64,000 bases of DNA, taken from assembly GCF_000720135.1 (NCBI RefSeq), contig NZ_JOIU01000019.1:248001-312000 (forward strand), written 5' to 3'. Origin of the DNA: Streptomyces sp. NRRL S-1022 (lineage in GTDB: Bacteria > Actinomycetota > Actinomycetes > Streptomycetales > Streptomycetaceae). The position numbers were made by a program, and so were the translations under genes. How positions within the stretch are numbered: position 1 is the first letter of the stretch; each line of letters begins with the position of its first letter. The notes beneath the pieces were generated by a model, which saw nothing but the letters and a program-made list of their open reading frames with translations, did not search any database and was not told the origin of the DNA. Positions 35,743 to 46,230 of this stretch are shown here, in pieces.

Positions 35743-37980
35743 CTACTCGGCGGCCGGCAGCGCGGCGGGCGGCCGCTGCCAGCCCCGGGAGCCGCGGGCC
35801 AGCAGCCACGCGGTCGCCTCCTCCGGAGGCATCGCGGCGGCGACCAGCCAGCCCTGCACCGCGTCGCACCCCAGATCGCGCAGCCGCTCCCAGGTCTCGT
35901 CGTCCTCCACGCCCTCGGCGACCACGAGGAGGCCCAGCGAGTGGGCGAGGTCGACGGTGCAGCGCACGATCTCGGCGTCCTGGGCGTCGACGGCCAGCCG
36001 GGCGACGAAGGAGCGGTCGATCTTCAGCTCGCTGACCGGGAGCCGCCGCAGGTGCACCAGGGAGGAGTAGCCGGTGCCGAAGTCGTCCAGGGACATCTTC
36101 ACGCCGTGTCCGGTGAGTCCGGCGAGGGTGTCGGCGGCCCGCTGCGGGTCCTCCAGCAGGACGTGCTCCGTTATCTCCAGCTGGAGCGCTCCGGCGGGAA
36201 CCCCGTGCCGGGCGAGGCGCGCGGCGACCGATCCGGCGAATCCCGGGGTGTGCACGTCGCGCGGGGAGACGTTGACGGCGACGGGCACCCGCAGGCCCTG
36301 GGCGCGCCACCGGGCGACCTGGCCGAGCGCGGTCTCCAGCACGTACTCGGTGAGGTGGGGCATCAGCCCGGAGGACTCGGCTATCGCTATGAACTCGTCC
36401 GGCGGCACCTTGCCGCGCTCGGGGTGCACCCAGCGGACCAGTGCCTCCAGACCGGCGACCTGTCCGTCGAAGCGGACCTTGGGCTGGTAGTGGAGCTGTA
36501 CCTCCTGTGCGTCCAGTGCCCGGCGCAGGTCGCCCAGCAGGCCGAGGCGGTCCGGGGTGTTGGAGTCGCGCTTGGACTCGTAGACCTCGACGCCCGTGCG
36601 GTCCCGTTTCGCCTGGTACATCGCGACGTCGGCGCGGCGCAGCAGTCCCTCGGCGTCCAGGGCGTGGTCGGGGAAGACGGCGACGCCGGCGCTGGCCTCC
36701 AGGACGAGGGTGAGGCCGTCGAGGTCGAGCGGGGAGCTGAGGGCGGTGACCAGACCGCGGGCGACCCGGGTCGCCGACGTGGTGGAGTCGGCGACGGGCA
36801 GTAAGACGGCGAACTCGTCACCGCCGAGCCGGGCGGCCTCGGCGCCGCGCGGCAGGGCGAGCCGCAGCCGGTCGGCGATCTGGAGCAGCAGCCGGTCGCC
36901 GGCCAGATGACCGAGCGTGTCGTTGACCGAGCGGAAACGGTCGAGGTCGATCAGCATGAGCGCGGCGCGGGCGCCGATGCGCTCGGCGTCGTCCAGGGCC
37001 GTCCAGATCCGCTCCAGCAGCCACTGCCGGTTGGGCAGCCCGGTCAGCGGGTCGCGCAGCTGCTCCTCGGCGCGGGCGCGGGCCATCCACAGCGTGGAGT
37101 CCAGGGCGATGAGCGGGATCGCGAAGAGCGGGAGCAGGATCGGCTGGGCGTCGGCGACGACGCACAGCAGGGGCGCGATACCGAGCAGCGCCACGGCGAC
37201 CAGGCCCTGTCTGACCAGGGCGGTACGGGCGACGGTGGGCACGCCGCCGCCGCGCGGGGCGTTCAGGTACCACAGCAGGCCGCGGCTGACGGCGAGGTAG
37301 GCGACGGCGACCAGGGCGACCTGCGGGGCGGTGGCGATGCTCCAGGTGCCGGGCCGCCAGGGCGCCTCGACGCTGGGGATCCGGCCGAACGCGCCCAGCA
37401 CCAGGGCGCCGGCGCCGATGCCGAGGACGTCCACCGCGCCGTGCAGCACGCCCTGCCGCCAGCGGTGCCGCCGGGCGATGCCGACCAGCATGACGACGGT
37501 GAGGCTGACCAGGCCGGCCGGCACCCAGCCGTACAGCAGCAGCACGGCGAGGGTGAGGGCGGCGCCCGATCCGGTGCCGCCCCACCAGCGGGCGCGGCCC
37601 AGCATGACGAGGTGGCCGACGATGACGCCGGTCAGCAGGGCCAGCGACCAGCCGACCGTGCCGCAGGGGAAGAGGGCGCGGTGGCCGACGTAGGCGCGGT
37701 AGAAGCCGGCGCCCAGGGCGAAGCCCGCGGCGGCCACGAGGGCCGCGGGCAGCGCGGGCCAGGACGGGTGCCGTTCCGTGTCGGCGCCCGGCAGGCCCGG
37801 GGCGGGTTCGAGGGCCGGCAGGGGCGCGTGGGCTTCGGCGGCGGCACCCGGTCCGGCCGGGCGCGGCTGTCCGCCGGTACGCCCGTCGGTCCGGCCGGTC
37901 CACCGGTACCCACGCCATGCGACCGCGCGGCGGCGCAGACGCAGCCGTGAGTCCGGGGCGGCGCTCTCGGTCGGTTCCAT
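35743..37980 (-). CDS. rmdB: Membrane GGDEF-EAL c-di-GMP phosphodiesterase, RmdB-like
   Basis: A 745-aa protein with several hydrophobic helices (about 75-310), a GGDEF domain (signature at 386-390) and an EAL domain (EAL at 512-514). The EAL domain keeps the metal and catalytic segments: LEALVRW, EITEHVLLED, SLDDFGTGYSSL, ELKIDRSFV and VAEGVED. The GGDEF domain has no RxxD site upstream. The layout and position resemble S. coelicolor RmdB, a phosphodiesterase affecting development. Codon 393 (36802-36804) is TTA, the only one I found in the window, implying dependence on the bldA tRNA. ATG 37980 follows AGAGGGA. Confidence 0.88.
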   Translation of the reverse strand: MEPTESAAPDSRLRLRRRAVAWRGYRWTGRTDGRTGGQPRPAGPGAAAEAHAPLPALEPAPGLPGADTERHPSWPALPAALVAAAGFALGAGFYRAYVGHRALFPCGTVGWSLALLTGVIVGHLVMLGRARWWGGTGSGAALTLAVLLLYGWVPAGLVSLTVVMLVGIARRHRWRQGVLHGAVDVLGIGAGALVLGAFGRIPSVEAPWRPGTWSIATAPQVALVAVAYLAVSRGLLWYLNAPRGGGVPTVARTALVRQGLVAVALLGIAPLLCVVADAQPILLPLFAIPLIALDSTLWMARARAEEQLRDPLTGLPNRQWLLERIWTALDDAERIGARAALMLIDLDRFRSVNDTLGHLAGDRLLLQIADRLRLALPRGAEAARLGGDEFAVLLPVADSTTSATRVARGLVTALSSPLDLDGLTLVLEASAGVAVFPDHALDAEGLLRRADVAMYQAKRDRTGVEVYESKRDSNTPDRLGLLGDLRRALDAQEVQLHYQPKVRFDGQVAGLEALVRWVHPERGKVPPDEFIAIAESSGLMPHLTEYVLETALGQVARWRAQGLRVPVAVNVSPRDVHTPGFAGSVAARLARHGVPAGALQLEITEHVLLEDPQRAADTLAGLTGHGVKMSLDDFGTGYSSLVHLRRLPVSELKIDRSFVARLAVDAQDAEIVRCTVDLAHSLGLLVVAEGVEDDETWERLRDLGCDAVQGWLVAAAMPPEEATAWLLARGSRGWQRPPAALPAAE

Positions 37981-38191
37981 TCCCGTCCCTCTCACAGCCG
38001 GCGGTGCCCACGCCACGCGGCCCGATGCCCGACAACCATCAGCAGCTCCGCGCCGAAGAAACCTTCCCCGCACCCCTGGAGGGCACGGTGACGTCCCGGC
38101 CGAGGCCGGGCGCGGCCGGCGCACACCTCAACAGTAGGCCGCGGAAGGCTTCCACGGGCAGCTGTCTCCGACGGTTGCCCGAATGCGCCCG

Positions 38192-38231
38192 GGCCACCCG
38201 TATGCATCTGATATGCGCCGATCGGGTGGCC
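38192..38231 (-). terminator. Terminator hairpin after ligA
   Basis: A 9-bp stem (38192-38200 with 38223-38231) with a large loop that contains an inner GCAT/ATGC pairing begins 8 bases past the ligA stop. No T-run follows. Confidence 0.5.
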
Positions 38232-38239
38232 TTCAACCG

Positions 38240-40450
<2,211 letters not shown>

Positions 40451-41458
40451 TTACTCTGGGTTGTCCGCGAGGGATCTCGCCGCCTGGACGCAGTGGGCGA
40501 GCACCTGGCGCGCGTAGGCGGGTGAAGCGCCCGCGAGACCGCATGCCGGGGTCACCGTGACCGCCTCGGTGAGCAGCCCCGGATGCAGCCCCAGCCTGCG
40601 CCACAGCGTCCTGACACCCATGACGCTACCGGCAGGGTCTGACAACGGGCCGTCCGTGCCGGGCACGACACCGGCGAACAGGCGCGTGCCGCCCTCGACG
40701 GCCTCGCCGATCGTCTCGTCGTCACGCTCGGTGAGGAGCGCGAGGTCGAAGGAGACGGCCGCCGCGCCGGCCCGCCGCAGCAGCGCGAACGGCACGTCCG
40801 GGGCGCAGGAGTGCACCACCACGGGGTCGCCGCCGTGCGCGCCGACGACGTCCCGGAGCGTGGCCTCCACGATCTGCCGGTCCACGGCGCGGTGGGTGCG
40901 GTAGCCGCTCGCGGTACGGACCCGGCCGCGCAGGACGGCGGTGAGGGAGGGCTCGTCGAGCTGGAGGACGATCCGGGCGCCCGGGACGCGGCGCCGCACC
41001 TCGTCGAGGTGCAGCCGCAGTCCCTCGGCGAGCGAGGCGGCGAGGTCCCGGCAGGCGCCGGGGTCCGACAGCGCGGCCTCGCCGTTCCTGAGCTCCAGGG
41101 CGGCGGCCAGCGTCCACGGCCCGACCGCCTGCACCTTCAGGTCGCCCGCGTAGCCCTGCGTGAACTCCTCCAGGGCGTCCAGGTCCTCGACCAGCCAGGA
41201 CCGCGCCCGCCTGGTGTCCCGGCCCGGCCGGTCCCCGATCCGCCACCCGCTGGGCTCCACGCGCGCGTACAGCTCGACCAGCATCCCGGCGGTCCGGCCG
41301 ATCATGTCGGCCCCGGGCCCGCGCGCGGGCAGCTCCGGGAGGAACGGGAAGTCCTCGAAGCTGCCGGTGGACGTCTTGGCGGCTTCCCTGCTGTCCCCGC
41401 CGGGCAGGGAACCCACGGCGGTGGCTCCCGGGAACCTGAACTGGCTGTTTTCGCTCAC
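40451..41458 (-). CDS. MetE/UROD-superfamily methionine synthase-like protein
   Basis: A 335-aa TIM-barrel protein resembling the catalytic half of cobalamin-independent methionine synthase. Visible are the N-terminal TAVGSLPGGDSREA, LQLDEPSLTAVL near residue 170, VVVHSCAPDVPFALLRRAGAAAVSFDL near 220 and the closing VTPACGLAGASPAYAR near 300, containing the His and Cys positions expected for zinc binding. It lacks the N-terminal half of true MetE, as do archaeal and actinobacterial core forms, whose methyl donor is unclear. It lies 15 bases upstream of ligA and is probably cotranscribed. Confidence 0.8.
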   Translation of the reverse strand: MSENSQFRFPGATAVGSLPGGDSREAAKTSTGSFEDFPFLPELPARGPGADMIGRTAGMLVELYARVEPSGWRIGDRPGRDTRRARSWLVEDLDALEEFTQGYAGDLKVQAVGPWTLAAALELRNGEAALSDPGACRDLAASLAEGLRLHLDEVRRRVPGARIVLQLDEPSLTAVLRGRVRTASGYRTHRAVDRQIVEATLRDVVGAHGGDPVVVHSCAPDVPFALLRRAGAAAVSFDLALLTERDDETIGEAVEGGTRLFAGVVPGTDGPLSDPAGSVMGVRTLWRRLGLHPGLLTEAVTVTPACGLAGASPAYARQVLAHCVQAARSLADNPE

Positions 41459-41489
41459 CCCGGCAGGGTACGTAGGCCGGCCGGCGGAC

Positions 41490-41867
41490 TCACAACCAGT
41501 GGGCCCCGTACCGGCGCAGAAAGGCGCACAGTCCCTGCGGATCGGCGACCGCGAGGTTGTTGCGGAAGCGGTTCCGCTCCCAGGCGAGATCCGTGCCGCC
41601 GTGCAGGCCGGCGGCGCCCGTGACGGCGCCTTGCGCGTTCAGCAGGGCCACCGTCAGGCTGCCGGGGCACCGGCAGATGTCGCCGGTGAACTCGCCCTCG
41701 GTCGCCAGACCGCGCAGTTCCCCGAGGGCGGCGTCGTCGAAGACCTCGCCGAGGACCGGCCGGTCGGCGAGCGGGACGCGCAGGTCACCGCCCGCGAGGA
41801 CGAGAGCGGCCTCGGTCCGGGGCCAGACCTGCGCCAGCCAGGCCCGGATCCCGGCACCGTCGGTCAC
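41490..41867 (-). CDS. Conserved-looking cytoplasmic protein coupled to an SDR, 125 aa
   Basis: GTG 41867 overlaps the SDR stop codon (GTGA), so translation is probably coupled. The 125-aa product has no signal or membrane segment. It includes FTGDICRCPGSLTVALLNAQG (two Cys near residues 70-72) and ends FLRRYGAHWL. I do not recognise the family. A role with the SDR is inferred only from the overlap. A longer frame to 41963 would run inside the SDR gene and is less likely. Confidence 0.7.
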   Translation of the reverse strand: MTDGAGIRAWLAQVWPRTEAALVLAGGDLRVPLADRPVLGEVFDDAALGELRGLATEGEFTGDICRCPGSLTVALLNAQGAVTGAAGLHGGTDLAWERNRFRNNLAVADPQGLCAFLRRYGAHWL

Positions 41868-42553
41868 CGTCCGGGCCGGACCGTCAGGTCGTTGACCTCC
41901 GCGTCCCGCGGCAGGTCCAGGGTCATCAGGACCGTCGTGGCGACCGACTCGGGGTCGATCCACTTCGAGGCGTCGTAGTCCTTGCCCTCCTGCTGGTGGA
42001 CCTTGGCCTGCATGGGGCTCGCGGTGCGGCCGGGATAGACGGAGGTGACGCGGACGCCGGCGGCGTGCTCCTCCTGGCGCAGGGCGTCGGCGAGGGCCTT
42101 CAGGCCGTGCTTGGAGGCGGCGTAGGCGGACCAGCCGGCGTGGGCGCTCAGGCCGGCTCCGGAGTTGACGAAGACCACGTGGCCGCGGGCCGCCCTCAGC
42201 TGCGGCAGGAAGTGCCGGGTCAGCTCGGCGGGCGCGACCAGGTTGACGTTGAGCTGGTGGCGCCAGGACTTCGGGGTCAGGTCGCCGACGTCGCCGAGGT
42301 CGACGACGCCGGCGATGTGCAGCAGGGAGTCCACCCGGTCCGGGAGCGTCTGGTGGGAGAACGCCCAGGAGAGCCTGTCCGGGTCCGCGAGGTCGCCGAC
42401 CAGGGTGCGCGCGCCGGGGAACTCGGCAGCCAGCTCCTTGGCGCGGCCCGCGTCGCGCGCGTGCAGCACGAGTTCGTCCCCGCGCGCGTGCAGCCGGCGG
42501 GCGACGGCCGCGCCGATGCCGGAACCGGCCCCGGTGATCACATGAGTAGCCAT
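41864..42553 (-). CDS. Short-chain dehydrogenase/reductase
   Basis: A 229-aa classical SDR. The cofactor motif TGAGSGIGAAVARRL is at residues 6-20, the NNAG equivalent reads HIAGVVD near 80, and the catalytic Ser, Tyr and Lys are in VNSGAGLSAHAGWSAYAASKHGLKAL (about 130-155). The PG segment VYPGRTASP follows near 172. An Arg after the glycine-rich loop suggests NADP preference. Substrate unknown. ATG 42553 (MATHVITG) fits the family start; ATG 42562 is three codons earlier. It overlaps the following small gene by 4 bases. Confidence 0.88.
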   Translation of the reverse strand: MATHVITGAGSGIGAAVARRLHARGDELVLHARDAGRAKELAAEFPGARTLVGDLADPDRLSWAFSHQTLPDRVDSLLHIAGVVDLGDVGDLTPKSWRHQLNVNLVAPAELTRHFLPQLRAARGHVVFVNSGAGLSAHAGWSAYAASKHGLKALADALRQEEHAAGVRVTSVYPGRTASPMQAKVHQQEGKDYDASKWIDPESVATTVLMTLDLPRDAEVNDLTVRPGR

Positions 42554-42569
42554 GCCCGCCATGCTCGCA

Positions 42570-43109
42570 TCAGTGAGTCCCGGCCTGCTCCTCCAGGTAG
42601 GCCAGCGCCCCGGCCGGCTCGTCGGCGAAGAAGACCAGCTCGGCCAGCGGGCGGGGCAGGAAGCCCTCGGCCTCCATGCGGCGGAACTGCTCGCGCAGGC
42701 CGTCGTAGAAGCCCGCGGTGTTCAGCAGCACGACCGGCTTCTCGGTGCGGCCGTGCTTCTTCAGCTCCAGGATCTCGGTGGCCTCGTCCAGCGTGCCGGT
42801 GCCGCCCACCATGATCACCACGGCGTCGGCCTTCTCCAGCAGCAGCTTCTTGCGTTCGGCGAGGTCGCCCGCGATGACCATCTCGTCGGCGCCGGGGCGC
42901 GCCTTGTTCGCGAGGAACTCCACGGAGACGCCCAGCAGTCTGCCGCCGGTCTCCTGCACGCCGTCGGCGACCACCTTCATCAGACCGGAGTCGGAGCCGC
43001 CCCAGACGAGGGTGTGGCCGCCCTTGCCGATCCGTTCCGCGAACTCGCGCGCGGGGCGCGTGTACCGCTCGTCGAGGTCGGCGGCGGACAGGAAGACACA
43101 GATGTTCAT
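42570..43109 (-). CDS. LOG-family (TIGR00730/lysine-decarboxylase-like) protein
   Basis: A 179-aa Rossmann-like protein of the LOG family. Members hydrolyse nucleoside 5'-monophosphates to a base and ribose 5-phosphate (cytokinin-activating type) or bind nucleotides. Features are WGGSDSGLMKVVADGVQETGG near residue 36, the conserved Arg/Lys in AERKKLLLEKADAVV near 85, and the catalytic segment VGGTGTLDEATEI near 101. The usual PGGxGTxxE begins here with Val instead of Pro, but the Gly, Thr and Glu are kept. ATG 43109 has GGAGG only two to three bases upstream. It lies 16 bases ahead of the SDR gene. Confidence 0.85.
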   Translation of the reverse strand: MNICVFLSAADLDERYTRPAREFAERIGKGGHTLVWGGSDSGLMKVVADGVQETGGRLLGVSVEFLANKARPGADEMVIAGDLAERKKLLLEKADAVVIMVGGTGTLDEATEILELKKHGRTEKPVVLLNTAGFYDGLREQFRRMEAEGFLPRPLAELVFFADEPAGALAYLEEQAGTH

Positions 43110-43175
43110 GCCCTCCACCGTACGGTCTGCGGCCGGGGCGGGAAGAAGTGCGGCACCTCCTGACGCTGTACGGGT

Positions 43176-43499
43176 ATGAGCCGAGGACACACGATCACGA
43201 TCGAGAAGAGCGGCCGGCACGTGCGCGTGGTGCGCGGCGACCAGGTGCTCGCCGAATCCGACCGCCCCCTGGAGCTGCGCGAGACGGGCTGCCCGGTGCG
43301 GTACTACATCCCCGCCGAGGACGTACGCCTGGACCTGCTGACGCCCTCCGACACGCACACCGTCTGCCCCTTCAAGGGCACGGCGTCCTACTGGTCGCTG
43401 CCGGACGCGCCCGACCTCGTCTGGGCGTACCCGGACCCGAAGCCGGACGTGGTGGAGATCAAGGACCACTTCTGCTTCTACGACACCGACGTGTCATGA
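43176..43499 (+). CDS. DUF427-family protein
   Basis: A 107-aa small beta-rich protein. The family blocks are visible: ITIEKSGRHVRVVRGDQVLAES at the start, VRYYIPAEDVRLDLLTPSDT near residue 47, CPFKGTASYWSL near 66 and VWAYPDPKPDVVEIKDHFCFY at the end. DUF427 proteins are common in actinobacteria and have no proven role. It is divergent from the LOG gene and 37 bases upstream of the hydrolase gene, with which it may be cotranscribed. Confidence 0.88.
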   Translation: MSRGHTITIEKSGRHVRVVRGDQVLAESDRPLELRETGCPVRYYIPAEDVRLDLLTPSDTHTVCPFKGTASYWSLPDAPDLVWAYPDPKPDVVEIKDHFCFYDTDVS

Positions 43500-43536
43500 C
43501 CGGTGAGTCCCGTGTCGTACGGCAGTCTGCACGGGC

Positions 43537-44319
43537 ATGGACAAGAAGACGACTTCGCGCGACGGGACTTCCCTCGCGTACCACGTGACGGGCCAGGGGC
43601 CCACGGTGATCCTGGTGAGTGGCGCGATGTCCACCGGCGGCACCGTGCTGCCCCTGGCGGAGCGGCTCGCGGAGCGCTGCACGGCCGTCGTCTACGACCG
43701 CCGGGGCCGCGGCGAGAGCGGTGACACGGCGCCGTACGCGGTGGACCGGGAGGTCGAGGACCTGGCCGCGCTGCTCGACGCGGTGGGCGGCGACGCGGCG
43801 CTGTTCGGGGTCTCCTCGGGCGGCGCGCTGGTGCTGCACGCGGCGGCGAGCGGGCTGCCGGTGCGCCGGGCGGCGGTGTACGAGGTGCCGTACGCCGACC
43901 ACCTGGAGGGCGGCGCCACGCGGGAGGCCACGTACAAGGAGCAGCTGAACAAGGCGCTCGCCGAGGGCCGGCGCGGGGACGCGGTGGAGCTGTTCCTGCG
44001 CCTGACGGGCCTCGGCGAGGAGATGATCCAGCGCGCCCGCCAGTCCCCGATGTGGACCGGCATGGAGGCCGTCGCCCCCAGCCTCGCCCACGACGACGCG
44101 GTCATGGGCGACGGCCTGCTCCCCCGCGCCCTGCTGGCCTCGGTCACCGTCCCCGTCCTCGCGGTCGCGGGCGGCGCCAGCCCGGAGTGGATGCACCGGG
44201 CGAGCCAGGCGGTCGCGGAGGCCGTGCCGCAGGGCACGTACCGGATCCTGCCCGGGCAGACCCACATGGTGGAGCCGGACGTGCTGGGCCCGGTGCTGGC
44301 GGAGTACGTCGCCGGGTAG
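43537..44319 (+). CDS. Alpha/beta hydrolase
   Basis: A 260-aa single-domain hydrolase. The oxyanion/HGG-equivalent region is TVILVSGAMSTGG near residue 26, the nucleophile elbow is GVSSGGAL near 92, the acid is likely in LAVAGGASPEWMHRAS near 210 and the His is in LPGQTHMVEPDVLGPVL near 242. The cap domain is small. This is the layout of esterases or lipases with small substrates, so the reaction is not predictable. ATG 43537 begins the conserved KKTTSRDGTSLAYHVTG strand. Confidence 0.85.
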   Translation: MDKKTTSRDGTSLAYHVTGQGPTVILVSGAMSTGGTVLPLAERLAERCTAVVYDRRGRGESGDTAPYAVDREVEDLAALLDAVGGDAALFGVSSGGALVLHAAASGLPVRRAAVYEVPYADHLEGGATREATYKEQLNKALAEGRRGDAVELFLRLTGLGEEMIQRARQSPMWTGMEAVAPSLAHDDAVMGDGLLPRALLASVTVPVLAVAGGASPEWMHRASQAVAEAVPQGTYRILPGQTHMVEPDVLGPVLAEYVAG

Positions 44320-44334
44320 GGGCGGCGGACCGGC

Positions 44335-45462
44335 TCAGACCGCCGCCGCCGCGCGCGTGGTGGACGCGATGGTCGCCGAGCCCACCACACGCGTGCCGTC
44401 GTACAGCACGATCGCCTGGCCGGGGGCGACCCCGCGGACCGGCTCGGCGAAGGTCACGCGCAGCTCGCCGCCGGCCGGTTCGGCCCTCACCTCGGTCTCG
44501 CCGCCGTGGGCGCGCAGCTGGGCGGTGTAGGTGCCGGGACCGGTGGGGGCGGCGCCGCACCAGCGGGGCTTGATCGCGGTGAGGGCGGTGACGTCGAGGG
44601 CGGCGGCCGGGCCGACGGTGACCGTGTTGGTGACCGGGGAGATGTCGAGCACGTAGCGCGGCTTGCCGTCCGGGGCCGGGGTGCCGATCCGCAGGCCCTT
44701 GCGCTGGCCGATGGTGAAGCCGTAGGCGCCGTCGTGGGTGCCCAGCCTGGTGCCGGTCTCGTCCACGATGTCGCCCTCGGCCCGGCCGAGCCGCTTGGCC
44801 AGGAAGCCCTGGGTGTCGCCGTCGGCGATGAAGCAGATGTCGTGCGAGTCGGGCTTCTTGGCCACCGCCAGGCCCCGGCGCTCGGCCTCCGCGCGGATCT
44901 CCTCCTTGGTGGTGACCGTGTCGCCGAGCGGGAACATCGCGTGCGCGAGCTGCTTGTCGTCCAGCACGCCGAGGACGTACGACTGGTCCTTCGCCATGTC
45001 GGAGGCGCGGTGCAGCTCGCGGGAGCCGTCCTCGTTCACGATCACCTTGGCGTAGTGGCCGGTGCAGACGGCGTCGAAGCCGAGCGCCAGCGCCTTGTCC
45101 AGCAGCGCGGCGAACTTGATCTTCTCGTTGCAGCGCAGGCACGGGTTCGGGGTACGGCCGGCCTCGTACTCGGCGACGAAGTCCTCGACGACGTCCTCGC
45201 GGAAGCGGTCGGCGAGGTCCCAGACGTAGAACGGGATGCCGATGACGTCGGCCGCGCGGCGGGCGTCGCGCGAGTCCTCGATGGTGCAACAGCCCCGCGC
45301 GCCGGTGCGGAACGACTGCGGGTTCGCGGAGAGCGCGAGATGTACGCCGGTGACGTCGTGGCCTGCTTCCGCGGCCCGCGCGGCGGCGACGGCGGAGTCC
45401 ACTCCGCCGGACATGGCGGCGAGGACGCGGAGGGGGCGGGTGCGCTGCGGGGTGTCAGTCAT
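44335..45462 (-). CDS. mnmA: tRNA-specific 2-thiouridylase
   Basis: A 375-aa enzyme that installs sulfur on U34 of tRNAs for Lys, Glu and Gln. The PP-loop ATP motif [14 protein letters not shown] is near residue 16. The two catalytic cysteines are in [14 protein letters not shown] near 110 and [15 protein letters not shown] near 205. The C-terminal beta-barrel (about 290-375) is intact. The sulfur donor is normally a cysteine desulfurase, and one is encoded about 760 bases away on the same strand with an amidase gene between. ATG 45462 has GGAAGGG close upstream. Confidence 0.95.
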   Translation of the reverse strand: MTDTPQRTRPLRVLAAMSGGVDSAVAAARAAEAGHDVTGVHLALSANPQSFRTGARGCCTIEDSRDARRAADVIGIPFYVWDLADRFREDVVEDFVAEYEAGRTPNPCLRCNEKIKFAALLDKALALGFDAVCTGHYAKVIVNEDGSRELHRASDMAKDQSYVLGVLDDKQLAHAMFPLGDTVTTKEEIRAEAERRGLAVAKKPDSHDICFIADGDTQGFLAKRLGRAEGDIVDETGTRLGTHDGAYGFTIGQRKGLRIGTPAPDGKPRYVLDISPVTNTVTVGPAAALDVTALTAIKPRWCGAAPTGPGTYTAQLRAHGGETEVRAEPAGGELRVTFAEPVRGVAPGQAIVLYDGTRVVGSATIASTTRAAAAV

Positions 45463-45522
45463 AACCCTTCCAGAGTACGGGGGCGCGGGAACCTGGTCGG
45501 CCGGATATCCGTTGACGATCAC

Positions 45523-46230
45523 ATGGGGGCGACGACCGGGACGAGCACGGGGGCGGCGGCCGGCGACGGCGACGGGCGGCTGGGCCGGCGGGCGCTGCTC
45601 GTCGGCGGGGCCGCGGCGGCCGTGGGCACGGCGGTACTGGCCCGCGAGGAGCTGTCGCGGCTGTGGTGGCGGCTGCCCGGGGTGGACAAGCCGCGGGTGG
45701 CGGGCGCGGTGGACTTCCGGGGTGCGCGCTGGGTGGCGGCCTCGGCGGCGAACTACCGGCGGGCGGACCGGCCGGCCGACTACCGGGTGGACCGGGTGGT
45801 CGTCCATGTCACCCAGGGCGGTTACGCCTCGGCGGTGAAGGTGTTCCAGGACCCCGCGCACGGCGCCGCCGCGCACTACATCGTGCGCCGGGACGGGCGG
45901 GTCACCCAGCTGATCCGCGAGCTGGACGTCGCCTTCCACGCGGGCAACCGGGAGTACAACGAACGCAGTGTCGGCATCGAGCACGAGGGCTTCGTGGAGG
46001 ACGCCTCCTCCTTCACGGACGCCATGTACGCGGCGTCGGCCCGGCTGACGGCGGCGGTATGCGGGCGGTACGGCATACCCGTGGACCGGGAGCACATCAT
46101 CGGGCACGTGGAGGTGCCGGGCACGGACCACACGGACCCGGGGCGGTTCTGGGACTGGGAGCGGTACCTCGGCCTGGTCCGCGCCGAGCGCGCCGGGGAC
46201 GCGCCCGGTGGGGGCGGCGGGACGTCCTAG
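45523..46230 (+). CDS. N-acetylmuramoyl-L-alanine amidase with Tat-type signal
   Basis: A 235-aa exported protein. The N-terminus has a twin-arginine stretch ([12 protein letters not shown] near residue 22) before a hydrophobic segment, suggesting Tat export or an anchor. The Amidase_2 domain covers about 75-225. Likely zinc ligands are His in VVVHVTQGG near 91, His near 200 ([10 protein letters not shown]) and Asp in [11 protein letters not shown]; the active-site region [13 protein letters not shown] near 148 is conserved. It cleaves the amide between muramic acid and the stem peptide. It lies on the opposite strand between mnmA and the desulfurase gene. The start is fairly uncertain because the ribosome binding site is weak. 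Confidence 0.87.
   Translation: MGATTGTSTGAAAGDGDGRLGRRALLVGGAAAAVGTAVLAREELSRLWWRLPGVDKPRVAGAVDFRGARWVAASAANYRRADRPADYRVDRVVVHVTQGGYASAVKVFQDPAHGAAAHYIVRRDGRVTQLIRELDVAFHAGNREYNERSVGIEHEGFVEDASSFTDAMYAASARLTAAVCGRYGIPVDREHIIGHVEVPGTDHTDPGRFWDWERYLGLVRAERAGDAPGGGGGTS

Noticed and set aside
37981..38239. Possible small gene between ligA and rmdB
   Set aside because: No frame has both a start with a ribosome binding site and normal codon bias; the region shows only the ligA hairpin.
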